This document shows, in pieces, positions 25,483 to 34,882 of a stretch of 64,000 bases of DNA. Positions within the stretch are counted from its first letter, which is position 1, and every line of letters begins with the position of its first letter. A program made the translations under genes and the position numbers. The notes beneath the pieces were generated by a model. The model was not told where the DNA came from, made no database searches, and worked only from the letters and a program-made list of their open reading frames with translations. The stretch comes from Gemmatirosa kalamazoonensis. GTDB taxonomy: Bacteria; Gemmatimonadota; Gemmatimonadetes; Gemmatimonadales; Gemmatimonadaceae. Where the stretch lies: NCBI RefSeq assembly GCF_000522985.1, contig NZ_CP007129.1, positions 186,001-250,000 on the forward strand, in the 5' to 3' direction.

Positions 25483-28056
25483 GTGGTCGATATCTCGCGC
25501 GTCACCGAATTCCAGCCTGGACTCGCGTTAGGCGGTCGCTACACGATCGACCGGGAGCTCGGTCGTGGAGGGATGGCGCGCGTCTATCTGGCGGCCGACG
25601 GGAAGCATGATCGGCAGGTCGCCATCAAGGTCCTCCTCCCCGAGCTGACGGCGACGATCGGCGCGGAGCGCTTCGCCCGCGAGATCCGCATGATCGCGCG
25701 CCTGCAGCATCCCCACATCCTGCCGCTGTACGATTCGGGCGAGACGAACGGGCTGCTGTACTTCGTCATGCCGTTCGTCGAGGGCGAGTCGCTGCGCGCG
25801 CGGCTCGACCGATCGGGCGCGCTCGCGTTCGACGAGGCGACCCGTGTCGTTCGACAGGTCGCCGACGCGCTGGACTACGCCCACGCGCGCGGGGTGGTCC
25901 ATCGGGACGTGAAGCCGGAGAACATCCTGCTGACCGGCGCGCAGGCCCTCCTCGCCGACTTCGGCATCGCCCGCACGGCGACCGAGAGCAACGAGACGCT
26001 GACGTCCGTCGGCGTGACGCTCGGCACACCGGCGTACATGAGCCCCGAGCAGGCCGCGGCCGAGCCGCGTGTCGACCGCCGGAGCGACATCTACAGCCTC
26101 GCGTGCGTGGCCTACGAGCTGCTCGCCGGCGCGCCGCCGTTCCGGGGCGGCGCCGCCGCGGTGATGGCGCAGCACGTGATCAGCCCACCGCCGCCGCTCG
26201 TCGGAGCGCAGGGGCCGCTCCCGCCCGCTGCCGGTGACGCCGTGACGCGCGCGCTCGCGAAGGAACCGGACGAGCGCTTCGACACCGCGGGCGACTTCGC
26301 CGCCACGCTCGAGCGGGCACTCGTCGACGCCCGCGCGCCGTCGCCCGCCGACCTGCGGATCCGCGCGGTGGAGCGGCAGCACGCGGCCCGGCAGCGGATA
26401 CTGGTGCTCGAGTTCGCGAACATCGCCGCCGCGGCGGATGCGGACTGGCTCTCGACGGGCATCGCCGAGACGCTGGGCGCGGATCTCAACAAGATCGCCG
26501 GCCTCAAGGTCGTCGCGCAGGACGCCGGCACACGACGTCGGATCGAGACGGTGCGGCAGGGGCGGCCCGTCGACACGGAGCACGCGATCTCGCTCGCCCG
26601 CTCCGAGGGGGCGCGTTGGGTCGTCTGGGGCGCGTTCCAGAAGTTAGGCACCCGGATCCGCGTCACGACGCATCTCGCGGGGACGGAGGAAGGCGTCGCG
26701 CTCTGGGAAGCGAAGCTCGACGGGGTGATGGACGACATCTTCGCGCTGCAGGACCGCATCGTCACGGGGCTCGCCGCCGCGCTCGACGTCGAGCTGACGA
26801 GCGGCGAGCTCGCGCGGATCCGGCAGCCGCAGACGACGCGCCTCACGGCGTACGAGCACTACGTGCGCGGCTTCCGCGCGCGCATCCAGTTCGGGCAGCA
26901 GAGCACGCGGGTGGCCGAGGAGCACCTGCGCGCGGCGATCGCGCTCGACCCGGGCTATGCGCTCGCCTACGCGGAGCTGGGCGCGCTGCGTGTGCCGATG
27001 TACGTGGCCTCCGGCCGACGCGAGGTGCTGGACGAGGCGACCGAGCTCCTCACGCGCGCGCTCGCGCTCGACGCGACGCTCGGCGGCTCGTGGGCGTGGC
27101 TCTCGTACATGCGAACGCGCCGGCACGAGTTCGACGACGCAGAGATCGCGGCGCGACGTGCGATCGATCTCGACCCTGGTGGGTTCGACGGCTGGTACAT
27201 GCTCGGCGTCGCCCGGGTCGCCCGCGCGCTCGAGGGGCACGATCTGGCTGCCCTCCCCGGCGCGGTGTCCGCGCTGCTGCGCACGGTGCACCTGCGGCCC
27301 GAGCACTTCTCCGGGTACACCGTGCTGAGCTCGCTGTACCTCGTGCGCGGCGCGTACGGTCACGCCGTGGGCCCGCTGGACACCGCCGTGAGTCACGAGC
27401 GGGCGGTCGCCGGGGTCCGCTTCGTCGGCGCGCTGATCCAGCGCGCGGCACTGCATCTCGGGCAGGACGAGCTGGACGACGCGGCGCGGCTGCTGGATCA
27501 GGCGGTCGCGCGCTACACGGGCGCGGACCACGCGTGGGCGGATCAGATGACCACCTACGCACACTGGGCGCGCGGCTGCCTCGCCGAGCGGCGCGATGCG
27601 TCCGAGCGCGCGCGGGAGGAGTTCGCGCGCGCCGCGGAGGTGGCCGAGGCGCGCCCGCATCGCATCAACATCGGTGCGCACTGGGCGAAGGCGCGCTTCG
27701 GCCTGACGCGCGCGCTACAGCGCCTCGGGCGACATGCCGATGCCGAGCGCGTGTTCGTCGAGACGGACGGCCTGCTCGGCGAGCGCGGGCGGTTCGTGTG
27801 GAACTGGTTCGTCGGCGGCTCGGACGCCGAAGTGCTCTACGAGCGCGCGGCGGCGCTCGCCGTGATGGGACGTTCGGCCGACGCCGTCGACGGGCTGCGA
27901 CGCGCCGCCGACGCCGGGTGGGCCGACGTCGCCTGGCTGCGCCACGACCCGGCGTTCGCGGTGCTGCGGGACGACGCGGCCGTGCAGCTGGTCTGCATCG
28001 ACAGCGCGTCGCGCGTCATCCTCCCGCCGCCCGTGGGCAGCGGCGGCCTCGCCTGA
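25483..28056 (+). CDS. Ser/Thr protein kinase with TolB-like and TPR regions
   Basis: An 857-residue Hanks-type kinase with an intact catalytic core. It has the Gly loop LGRGGMARVYLA, Lys49, HRDVKPEN (His140-Arg-Asp142), DFG (159-161) and GTPAYMSPEQ. A TolB/FlgO-like domain (about residues 300-440, ILVLEFANIAAAADADWLSTGIAETL) follows, then TPR-type repeats to about residue 850. I see no TM helix, so it is probably cytoplasmic. This layout is common in Gemmatimonadota and Acidobacteriota, where TPRs are thought to recruit substrates. It starts with GTG 90 bases after the pseudokinase gene. Confidence 0.9.
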   Translation: MVDISRVTEFQPGLALGGRYTIDRELGRGGMARVYLAADGKHDRQVAIKVLLPELTATIGAERFAREIRMIARLQHPHILPLYDSGETNGLLYFVMPFVEGESLRARLDRSGALAFDEATRVVRQVADALDYAHARGVVHRDVKPENILLTGAQALLADFGIARTATESNETLTSVGVTLGTPAYMSPEQAAAEPRVDRRSDIYSLACVAYELLAGAPPFRGGAAAVMAQHVISPPPPLVGAQGPLPPAAGDAVTRALAKEPDERFDTAGDFAATLERALVDARAPSPADLRIRAVERQHAARQRILVLEFANIAAAADADWLSTGIAETLGADLNKIAGLKVVAQDAGTRRRIETVRQGRPVDTEHAISLARSEGARWVVWGAFQKLGTRIRVTTHLAGTEEGVALWEAKLDGVMDDIFALQDRIVTGLAAALDVELTSGELARIRQPQTTRLTAYEHYVRGFRARIQFGQQSTRVAEEHLRAAIALDPGYALAYAELGALRVPMYVASGRREVLDEATELLTRALALDATLGGSWAWLSYMRTRRHEFDDAEIAARRAIDLDPGGFDGWYMLGVARVARALEGHDLAALPGAVSALLRTVHLRPEHFSGYTVLSSLYLVRGAYGHAVGPLDTAVSHERAVAGVRFVGALIQRAALHLGQDELDDAARLLDQAVARYTGADHAWADQMTTYAHWARGCLAERRDASERAREEFARAAEVAEARPHRINIGAHWAKARFGLTRALQRLGRHADAERVFVETDGLLGERGRFVWNWFVGGSDAEVLYERAAALAVMGRSADAVDGLRRAADAGWADVAWLRHDPAFAVLRDDAAVQLVCIDSASRVILPPPVGSGGLA

Positions 28057-28073
28057 CTCGTCGCCCTCGCGCG

Positions 28074-28832
28074 TCACGCGTCACGCGTCGTGCTCTCGCC
28101 GTGCAGCAGCGCGCGCGTCGCCGCGTGCTGCGGGTTGCCCAACACCTCGCGCGCCGGTCCTTCCTCGACGACGACGCCGTTCGCGAGCACGATGGTCTCG
28201 TCGGCGAAGCCGCGCGCGAAGTCCACGTCGTGCGTGGAGATGAGCAGCCCGCGCCCGTTCGACGCCACCTCGCGCAGCGTCTCGCCTAACGCGGAGCGGC
28301 GCGCCGGGTCGAGCGCGGAGGTCGGCTCGTCCATGAGCAGGACGTTGGGGCCCGGCGCGAGCGCGCGGGCGATCGCGACGCGCTGCGCCTGGCCGCCGGA
28401 GAGCTCGCGCGGATACGCGTCGGCGCGCTGGTCCACGCCGAGCTCCGCGAGCAGCTCGTGCGCGACCCGTTCCGCCTTCTCGCGGGTCCAGCCGAGGACG
28501 TGGATCGGCGCCAGCGTCACGTTGTCGAGCGCCGTGAGGTGCTCGAACAACGCGTGCGCCTGGAACACGAAGCCGACCGTGCGCCGCAGCGGCTTGAGCT
28601 TCGACTCCGGCGGCAGCGGTCCCGGTTGCAGCGCGACGTCGCCGACCGTGATCGCGCCGGAGCTGAACGGCTGCAGCGCCGCCACCGCGCGCAGCACCGT
28701 CGACTTGCCCGCGCCGGAGAGCCCCATGAGCACGGAGATCTGCCCCGGGTTCACGTCGAGGCTCACGCCGCGCAGCACGTGCTGCGTGCCGCGCATGAGG
28801 TGCAGGTCCTTGATGACCAACGATCCGCTCAT
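28074..28832 (-). CDS. amino-acid ABC transporter ATP-binding protein
   Basis: A 252-residue ATPase of the polar amino-acid importer type (GlnQ/HisP class). Walker A is GLSGAGKST (about 37-45), the signature is LSGGQAQRVAIARAL, Walker B is VLLMDEPTSALDP, and the switch His lies in LLISTHDVDFA. It would power the binding-protein/permease encoded next to it on the same strand, 210 bases away across an inverted-array element. It ends facing the kinase gene with a 17-base gap. Confidence 0.9.
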   Translation of the reverse strand: MSGSLVIKDLHLMRGTQHVLRGVSLDVNPGQISVLMGLSGAGKSTVLRAVAALQPFSSGAITVGDVALQPGPLPPESKLKPLRRTVGFVFQAHALFEHLTALDNVTLAPIHVLGWTREKAERVAHELLAELGVDQRADAYPRELSGGQAQRVAIARALAPGPNVLLMDEPTSALDPARRSALGETLREVASNGRGLLISTHDVDFARGFADETIVLANGVVVEEGPAREVLGNPQHAATRALLHGESTTRDA

Positions 28833-28847
28833 CGATTCATTCGCTCG

Positions 28848-29032
28848 GTCGTCGCACGCGGAGGCGCGGAGAACGCGGAGAACGCGGAGAACTACTTCTG
28901 GGGATCCAGAGGCGATTCGGAAGGGATCTCGAGATCTTCATGGTGTCGCCTTCGGATCCCCAGTGGTCGTTGCACAGAAGGCGTTTCTCCGCGTTCTCCG
29001 CGCCTCCGCGCCTCCGCGCCTCCGCGTGAGAC
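28848..29032. repeat. inverted-array element, family A variant (copy 3)
   Basis: The outer arms are CACGCGGAGGCGCGGAGAAC-type units and their inverse (TTCTCCGCGCCTCCGCG repeated, ending CGCGTGAG). An inner inverted repeat, CTGGGGATCC to GGATCCCCAG, surrounds a GATCTCGAGATC palindrome. The same inner palindrome occurs in the element at 49919. It separates the ATPase gene from its permease. Confidence 0.88.
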
Positions 29033-29042
29033 ACGAAAGGCA

Positions 29043-29837
29043 TCATGCCAGGCTCAATCGCCGCTCGAGTCGGCGGGCGAAGCGCGACAGCGGCAGCGAC
29101 AGCGCGAGATACGCGAGCGCGCACAGGATCCCGGGCACGACCCAGCTCCCGACGTTCGTCGCGTAGATCGCGGTCTGCTTCGTGAGCTCCACGACGGTGA
29201 TCACCGAGACGAGCGACGAGTCCTTCAGTAGCGCGACGAAGTCGTTCGTCATCGGCGCGAGGGCGAGGCGGAGCGCCTGCGGGCCGCGCACGAGCCAGAG
29301 GCTCTGCCGCTCGGAGAGCCCCAGCGTGCGCGCGGCCTCGAGCTGCGCGCGCGGGATCGCCTCGAGCGCCGCGCGGTAGATCTCGGACTCGTACGCCGCG
29401 TAGTTCAGGCCGAGGCCGAGCAGCGCGGCGAGGAACGCGGGCAGCCGCACGACGTCGGACAGGCCGTAGTAGATCACGAACAGCTGCAGCAGCACGGGCG
29501 TGCCGCGCATCACCTCCACGTACACGCCGAGCAGCGCGCGCGACCACGCCGGCCCGTAGACGCGCCCCGCGGCGACCGCGCAGCCGATCGTGACGGCGAG
29601 CACCATCGACAGCAGCGACAGCGCGAGCGTCACGCCCGCCGCGCGCAGCAGCGCCGGCACGTACGTGAGCGCGGCGTTCGCCTGCGCGGCTCGCGGCACG
29701 GTGTCGGGGTGCGGCGCGGCGATCTCCGATGCCCCCGCCTGCGGCGCCGCAGCGAGCACGCGCCGGAAGTGCGCGGTCTGCGAGTCGTCCCACACGCCCC
29801 ACGCGCGGAACGTGCGCTCGAGCGAGCCGTCGGCCAT
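29043..29837 (-). CDS. amino-acid ABC transporter permease part (frameshifted from binding domain)
   Basis: This is the permease half of a binding-protein/permease fusion. It reads ALTYVPALLRAAGVTLALSL, EVMRGTPVLLQLFVIYYGLS, then the EAA loop YRAALEAIPRAQLEAARTLG, with about five TM helices typical of HisM/GlnP proteins. The region before the first helix (MADGSLERTFRAWGVWDD) is the end of the substrate-binding domain, in the same frame. It reaches the rest of that domain only through a two-base frame change at the (GC)6 run 29838-29849. An ATG at 29837 could start it separately, but then the binding domain would lack its last helix. Confidence 0.8.
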   Translation of the reverse strand: MADGSLERTFRAWGVWDDSQTAHFRRVLAAAPQAGASEIAAPHPDTVPRAAQANAALTYVPALLRAAGVTLALSLLSMVLAVTIGCAVAAGRVYGPAWSRALLGVYVEVMRGTPVLLQLFVIYYGLSDVVRLPAFLAALLGLGLNYAAYESEIYRAALEAIPRAQLEAARTLGLSERQSLWLVRGPQALRLALAPMTNDFVALLKDSSLVSVITVVELTKQTAIYATNVGSWVVPGILCALAYLALSLPLSRFARRLERRLSLA

Positions 29838-30556
29838 GCGCGCGCGCGCAGGATCGCGTTCATCGAGTCGCGCAGCGCGACGTTCGCGCGCGCGAGCACG
29901 CCGACGTAGTGCCCCGTCGCCACGGGCTCCGGCACGATCACGAACTTCCCGCGTCCGACGCGCCGCAGCGAGCGCTCGGCGATGATGTGGTCGAGCAGCA
30001 CCGCGTCGACGCGGCCGGCGACGAGATCTCCGTACGGGTGCACGTCGTCGTCGTACGAGATCGGCACGAGGCCCGTCTTCGCCTGCGCGTCGAGGAGGAT
30101 CTGATACGCGCCCGTGCTGCCGAGCGTCGCGACGCGATGGCCGGCGAGGTCGGCGAGCCGGCGATACCGCGCGGAGTCGGCGACGCGCACCGCGAGCACC
30201 TCGCGGAACTCGTAGTACGGCAGCGTGAGCGCGTGCTGCGCGGCGAGCTCCGGCCGCTCCTCGACGCCGGACAGCCCGATGTCGAAGTCGCCGCGCTCGG
30301 CCGACTGCGGGATCGACGCCCACGCGACCTGCACGAACTGCGGCGTGCGTCCGAGCCCGCGCGCGAGCATCTCCGCGATCTCGACGTCGAAGCCGCGCAC
30401 GCGCGACGGGTTCGCGGGGTCGGCCTCGACGAACGGCGTACCGCCCTCCGCGTCGCCGCCCCAGCGGAGCACGCGTTGGGCGCCGGCGCTCGGCGCGCCG
30501 AGCATGGCGCCCAGCACGGCGAGCAGTGACACGATGAGCCGCCACGGTCTCGTCAT
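29838..30556 (-). CDS. amino-acid ABC transporter substrate-binding part (frameshifted)
   Basis: This is a type II periplasmic binding domain with a signal peptide (MTRPWRLIVSLLAVLGAMLGAPSAGAQ). It reads RGFDVEIAEMLARGLGR, GDFDIGLSGVEERPE, LAGHRVATLGSTGAYQ and AGRVDAVLLDHIIAERSL, as in cystine or polar amino-acid binding proteins. At the (GC)6 run the frame continues into 70 Arg-rich residues without homology (stop at 29630), while the proper end is in the permease frame. A fused receptor-permease is known in this transporter class. The break is either an assembly error or a real slippage site. Confidence 0.8.
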
Positions 30557-30602
30557 GGGGCAGCAAGGTACACCGTCGACGCCATGCGCGCATTATTCGC
30601 CC

Positions 30603-32267
30603 ATGCCCGCCGCGCACCGCCGCTCCCGCTTCCTCCGCATCTGGGCCACGACGGCTCGCGTGATCGCGAGCTACCTGTGGCTCCGCGTTCGCCGTCCGCT
30701 CATGCGCCGCGCGCGCTACGCGGCCGCGGTGGAGCGCACGCACCGCGCGAGCGCGCGCCGCATCCACCGCGCGATCCTCGACGCGGGAGGGCTGTTCATC
30801 AAGGTCGGGCAGTTGATCAGCATCCTCACGAACGTCCTCCCGCCGGAGTTCCGCGGGGAGCTCGAGGGGCTGCAGGACCGGCTCCCACCGCGCCCGTTCG
30901 ACGAGATCGCGGCGCGCATCCGCGCGGAGCTCGGGCAGGACCCGTCGGCACTGTTCCGCGAGCTCGACACCGTGCCGGTGGCGACGGCGTCGCTCGCGCA
31001 GGTGCACATCGCGGTGCTCCCGGACGGTCGCAGGGTCGCCGTGAAGGCGCAGCACGCCGACATCGAGCGCGTGGCGCGCGAGGACCTGGACACGATCCGC
31101 CGGCTGCTCGCGGTGGTGCAGTTCTTCACCGGCGTGCGCGGCATCGAGTCGTACCACCCGGAGATCAGCCAGATGATCGCCGAGGAGCTCGACTTCGCGA
31201 AGGAGGCGGCGAACATCGAGCGCATCGCGGCGAGCTTCGCCGGCGACGCGACGGTCCGGCTGCCGCGCGTGGTGCCCGAGCGCTCGTCGCGCCGCGTGCT
31301 GACGACGGAGTTCATGGATGGGACGAAGATCACCGACTTCGACGGACTCGCCGCGCGTGGGCTCGACCGGCGCGAGCTCGCGGCGCGCGTGGTCTCGGCG
31401 TACTGCCGCATGATCTTCGTCGACGGGTTCTATCACGCGGACCCGCACCCGGGGAACATCCTCGTCGCTCACGATGGCGCGATCGTGTTCGTGGACTTCG
31501 GCGCGGTGGGCGTGCTGGCGCCGCACATGAAGGCGGGCATCCCGGCGTTCCTCGAGGCGATGATCCGCCGCGACGCGGACAAGATCGTCGACGCGATCCG
31601 CTCGATGGGTTTCGTGGCGCGCGACGCGTCGAGCGCGGACGTGGCGCGTCGCGTGATCGACTACGCCCAGCGCCGCTTCCTGGACGAGATCTCGGCCGGC
31701 GACTGGAAGCTCGCCGACCTGCAGATGGACATGCGCTCGAAGCTCGAGACGATGGCCGATCTGCGGAAGCTCGACGTCTCGTTCCGGCAGCTCACGGCGA
31801 CGTTCCAGGTGCCGAAGGACTGGGTGCTGCTGGAGCGCACGCTACTCCTGTTGATCGGGCTCTGCACGGAGCTGGATCCGTCGTGGAACCCGATGACCGT
31901 GATCCGCCCCTACCTGGAGGACGTCGTGCTCGGCGAGGACCGCGACTGGAGCGAGGTGCTGCGCGCGTCGGTGATGCAGGTCGCGCGTCGGGCGATCACG
32001 ATCCCGGAGAACCTGCAGCAGGTGCTGGAGCGCGCGCAGCGCGGCGAGCTGTCCATCCGCGTGCCGGAGCTGGAGGCGTCGGCGCGCTTGGTATACGCCG
32101 GCGCGCATCAACTGATCTACTGCGTGCTCGCGACGGCGTCGGGTGTGCTGGCGTACCAGGCGTACGACCGCGGGCACGAGACGTTCGCGCGGATCCTCGG
32201 CGGCGCTTCGGCGATCCTGCTGCTCGCGCTGCTCCTCTCCATGCGGCGCGCGTCGCGACTGCGGTGA
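30603..32267 (+). CDS. ABC1 kinase/UbiB family protein
   Basis: A 554-residue atypical kinase of the UbiB/COQ8 family. It shows the KxGQ motif in LFIKVGQLISILTN, the Ala-rich loop in VATASLAQVHIA in place of the Gly loop, VAVKAQH, EELDFAKEAANIERI, HADPHPGNI and VDFGAVG. Two hydrophobic helices end the protein (about residues 505-545), as in UbiB. In other bacteria UbiB supports ubiquinone or menaquinone biosynthesis or membrane lipid handling; the precise role here is unknown. The ATG at 30603 has no strong ribosome-binding site. Transcribed divergently from the transporter gene, 46 bases apart. Confidence 0.9.
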   Translation: MPAAHRRSRFLRIWATTARVIASYLWLRVRRPLMRRARYAAAVERTHRASARRIHRAILDAGGLFIKVGQLISILTNVLPPEFRGELEGLQDRLPPRPFDEIAARIRAELGQDPSALFRELDTVPVATASLAQVHIAVLPDGRRVAVKAQHADIERVAREDLDTIRRLLAVVQFFTGVRGIESYHPEISQMIAEELDFAKEAANIERIAASFAGDATVRLPRVVPERSSRRVLTTEFMDGTKITDFDGLAARGLDRRELAARVVSAYCRMIFVDGFYHADPHPGNILVAHDGAIVFVDFGAVGVLAPHMKAGIPAFLEAMIRRDADKIVDAIRSMGFVARDASSADVARRVIDYAQRRFLDEISAGDWKLADLQMDMRSKLETMADLRKLDVSFRQLTATFQVPKDWVLLERTLLLLIGLCTELDPSWNPMTVIRPYLEDVVLGEDRDWSEVLRASVMQVARRAITIPENLQQVLERAQRGELSIRVPELEASARLVYAGAHQLIYCVLATASGVLAYQAYDRGHETFARILGGASAILLLALLLSMRRASRLR

Positions 32268-32280
32268 CGTGTGAGCCACG

Positions 32281-32427
32281 CACGACTCCACGTACGTGTT
32301 TCCGGAGGACTGAAGGAGGACTGAAGAGAGACTGAAGAAGGACCAAACACAAAAAGTGTTGTTGGTCCTTCTTCAGTCTCTCTTCAGTCCTCCTTCAGTC
32401 GTACAAGAACTCGTACGTGGAGTCGTG
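32281..32427. repeat. inverted-array element, family B (copy 2)
   Basis: The outermost 16 bases are perfectly inverted (CACGACTCCACGTACG at 32281-32296, its complement at 32412-32427). Inside are three GGACTGAAG-type units and GAAGGACCAA, then the inverse set. It lies between convergent genes (UbiB family and antiporter). Confidence 0.92.
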
Positions 32428-32441
32428 AACGGCGCGCCCGG

Positions 32442-33923
32442 TCAGCCCTGCTCGGTTCTCCCGAACAGCAGATGCAGCAGCGGCTTGTCCTCCTCGGACG
32501 TGACGACGTACGCGTGGTCCCCCGGCTGCAGCACCGTGTCGCCGTTAGGCGCGACGAGCTCGCGGCCGCGCACGATGAGCACCACCGAGGCGCCGCCCGG
32601 GAACGGCAGCTCGCGCAGCGTGGAGCCGCACGGGGCGAGCGTCTCGTCGATGTGGAACGACACCAGCTCCCCGACGAGCGGCTGCATGCTCTCGATCTCG
32701 AGCACCGCGGGCGGCGGCGGCGGCTCGGTCGACTCCAGGCCGAGCCGGCGCGTCACCCAGGGCACCGTGGCGCCGGGCAGCAGCGCGTTCACGACGACGA
32801 CGAAGAACACGACGTCGAACACCCGCCGGGCGCCCGGTGCGCCGCTCAGCACGGGGTACGTCGCGAGGATGATCGGCACCGCGCCGCGCAGCCCGACCCA
32901 TCCCACGTACGCGACGTCGCGCCGCGTGTACGCGCGAAACGGCAGCAGGCAGAGCGCCGTCACGAGCGGCCGCGCGATGAACGCGAGGAACAGCGCGAGG
33001 GCGAGCCCGGTGCCCGCGACCGCGAGCACCCGCGACGGGAACACGAGCAGCCCGAGCACGAGGAACATCGTGATCTGGCTCAGCCACCCGAGCGCGTCGT
33101 GCACGCGCAGGAGACTGAGGCGGTACGGCAGGCGCCCGTCTCCGAGGATCGCGGCGGCGACGTACACCGCGAGGAAGCCGCTGCCGTGCAGCAGCGTCGG
33201 CACGCTGAACGCGAGGAACGCGACGCCTAACGTGAGCGCCGGATAGAGTCCGCCCGCCGGGAGCCGCACGCGCGAGATCAGCAGCCGCGCGCCCCATCCG
33301 ATCCCCGCGCCGAACGCGAGCCCGACGGCGATCTCCCACAGCACGTCGAGCGCGAGCCGCCAGCCGAGCGGCGTCGCCGGCGACAGGAGGTGGCGCGTGG
33401 TGGCGATCGTGAGGATGACCGCCATCGGGTCGTTGATCCCCGACTCCACCTCCAACGTGACGCCGACGCGCCGCTTGAGCTGGATCCCGCTCCCGCGCAG
33501 CACCGAGAACACCGCCGCCGCATCCGTCGACGAGACGATGGCGCCGAGGAGCATGGCGTGCGGCCACGCGAAGCCGAGCGAGTGCGCGGCCCACGCCACG
33601 AGGCCCGCCGTGCCCACGACGCCTAACGTCGCGAGCACCCCCGACGGCGCGATCGCGTCGCGCAGCGTGCCGAGCGGCGTGTTCAGCCCACCGTCGAACA
33701 GGATCAGCACGAGCGCGATCGTGCCGAGTCGGAACGCGAACGCGTAGTCGTCGAACGGGATGCCGCCGAGCCCCTGCGAGCCGGCGAGCATCCCGACGCC
33801 GAGGAACGCGAGCGCGAGCGGCACCGCGATCCGCTGCGACGCCCGGCTGAAGATCGCCGCGATGGCGAGCAGCGCGCCGAACGTCGCCAGGAGCGCCGCG
33901 GTGCCGAACGGCTCGGTGGTCAT
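32442..33923 (-). CDS. potassium/proton antiporter, CvrA/NhaP2-like
   Basis: A 493-residue cation/proton antiporter. About 12 TM helices span residues 8-400, with the CPA1-type signature AIVSSTDAAAVFSVLRG and the ESGINDPMAVILT helix, which holds the conserved acidic ion site. A cytoplasmic C-terminal part (about 405-493) resembles an RCK_C/TrkA_C regulatory domain (LVSFHIDETLAPCGSTLREL ... GDTVLQPGDHAYVVTSEED). Proteins of this design exchange K+ or Na+ for H+ and help in osmotic and pH adaptation. Confidence 0.9.
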   Translation of the reverse strand: MTTEPFGTAALLATFGALLAIAAIFSRASQRIAVPLALAFLGVGMLAGSQGLGGIPFDDYAFAFRLGTIALVLILFDGGLNTPLGTLRDAIAPSGVLATLGVVGTAGLVAWAAHSLGFAWPHAMLLGAIVSSTDAAAVFSVLRGSGIQLKRRVGVTLEVESGINDPMAVILTIATTRHLLSPATPLGWRLALDVLWEIAVGLAFGAGIGWGARLLISRVRLPAGGLYPALTLGVAFLAFSVPTLLHGSGFLAVYVAAAILGDGRLPYRLSLLRVHDALGWLSQITMFLVLGLLVFPSRVLAVAGTGLALALFLAFIARPLVTALCLLPFRAYTRRDVAYVGWVGLRGAVPIILATYPVLSGAPGARRVFDVVFFVVVVNALLPGATVPWVTRRLGLESTEPPPPPAVLEIESMQPLVGELVSFHIDETLAPCGSTLRELPFPGGASVVLIVRGRELVAPNGDTVLQPGDHAYVVTSEEDKPLLHLLFGRTEQG

Positions 33924-33963
33924 CGCGCGCCCGACAGCGCATCCCCGATGCCGCGGCCGCCGC

Positions 33964-34233
33964 TCAACGCGACGGCCGGCGCGGCTGGAAGGGGCCCTGC
34001 CGCAGCAGCAGCACCAGCGCGGCGACCATCAGCGCGCCGCTGACCACCATGAACGCGAGGTGGAACCGCTGCGGCGTGAAGAAGGCCACGAGCATCGGGA
34101 CGTACGCCGCGAGCACGAGCGCGAGCCACGGCTCGCTGCGGTACCAGCGCCAGGCGGCGGGCGTGGCAGGGCGGCGCTCGGCGCGCGCGGGAGCGGCCGC
34201 CGGCGTCGCCGGCGGGGTCATCGTCGAGGTCAT
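33964..34233 (-). CDS. small two-helix membrane protein
   Basis: An 89-residue protein. The ATG at 34233 follows a GGAG-containing stretch. An Ala/Pro-rich N-terminus precedes WYRSEPWLALVLAAYVPMLVAFF and FMVVSGALMVAALVLLL, two TM helices, and a basic tail. It has no recognisable family. It lies just upstream of the antiporter start (40 bases) and may be cotranscribed, hinting at an accessory role, but nothing proves this. Confidence 0.65.
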   Translation of the reverse strand: MTSTMTPPATPAAAPARAERRPATPAAWRWYRSEPWLALVLAAYVPMLVAFFTPQRFHLAFMVVSGALMVAALVLLLRQGPFQPRRPSR

Positions 34234-34294
34234 GCGAGTCTCCAGGGGTTGATCGGACGCGCCCCGGGCGGAAGGCCCGGCGCGAGACTGGGAA

Positions 34295-34657
34295 TCAGCC
34301 CTGGAGAGGGGGAGCGGTCGGGTAGTACGGGCGGACGCCGCCCGACGCGGCCACGGCGTACGAGCGGCCGCACCCGGCCGGCGGGGCGCGCGCGGCGCGG
34401 TGCGCGAGATCGGGCTCACTCGCCGCGAGGCACGACCGGGATGGTGCGGGCGGCGCCGGCTGCGCGACGCGCGCCACCATCACGCGCGCCGCCACCCGCT
34501 CGGCTCGCAGCGCCTCGCTTGGCGCCTGGGTCTCCTGCGCCATCACGACGACAGCCGCCGCCGAGCGCGGCGCCACCGCGCCCCACGCCGGTCCGGCGAT
34601 GGGGGCGGGCGCGAGCGCGTGCAGCAGCGCGAGCCAGAGGGCGGCGAGGAGGGTCAC
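34295..34657 (-). CDS. hypothetical protein with N-terminal hydrophobic segment
   Basis: A possible 120-residue protein from GTG at 34657. It starts with a hydrophobic signal-like stretch (VTLLAALWLALLHALAPAPI) and continues as an Ala/Arg/Pro-rich region with scattered Cys and a C-terminal GGVRPYYPTAPP. No family is recognised. The frame is open further upstream only through a family A repeat. It precedes the small membrane protein on the same strand. It could be a real secreted protein or chance coding in GC-rich DNA. Confidence 0.4.
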   Translation of the reverse strand: MTLLAALWLALLHALAPAPIAGPAWGAVAPRSAAAVVVMAQETQAPSEALRAERVAARVMVARVAQPAPPAPSRSCLAASEPDLAHRAARAPPAGCGRSYAVAASGGVRPYYPTAPPLQG

Positions 34658-34690
34658 GGTCGCAAAGTAAACGGGCCCGGTGCTCTGGTG

Positions 34691-34882
34691 TTGAACCGCA
34701 GAGGGCCGCAGAGGGGCGCAGAGGACTGCCTGTTTGTATTGAACCACAGAGGACACGGAGGAGAGCCACTTCTTGTTTGGCTTCCTCCGTGTCCTCTGTG
34801 TCCTCTGTGGTTAAGAAAGCCGTTGCCGTTCTCTGCGGCCCTCTGCGGCCCTCTGCGGCCCTCTGCGGCCCTCTGCGGTTCA
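34691..34882. repeat. inverted-array element, family A (copy 4)
   Basis: The left arm TTGAACCGCAGAGGGCC with two units is shorter than the right arm, which holds five CTCTGCGGCC units before GGTTCAA. The inner arms AACCACAGAGGACACGG and inverse are present. The right end supplies the TGA stop codon of the nucleosidase gene (reverse strand TTTTGAACCGC). Confidence 0.92.

Noticed and set aside
34295-34657. Confident assignment of the hypothetical protein at 34295-34657
   Set aside because: Only a hydrophobic start supports it, so I list it with low confidence rather than as a named gene.
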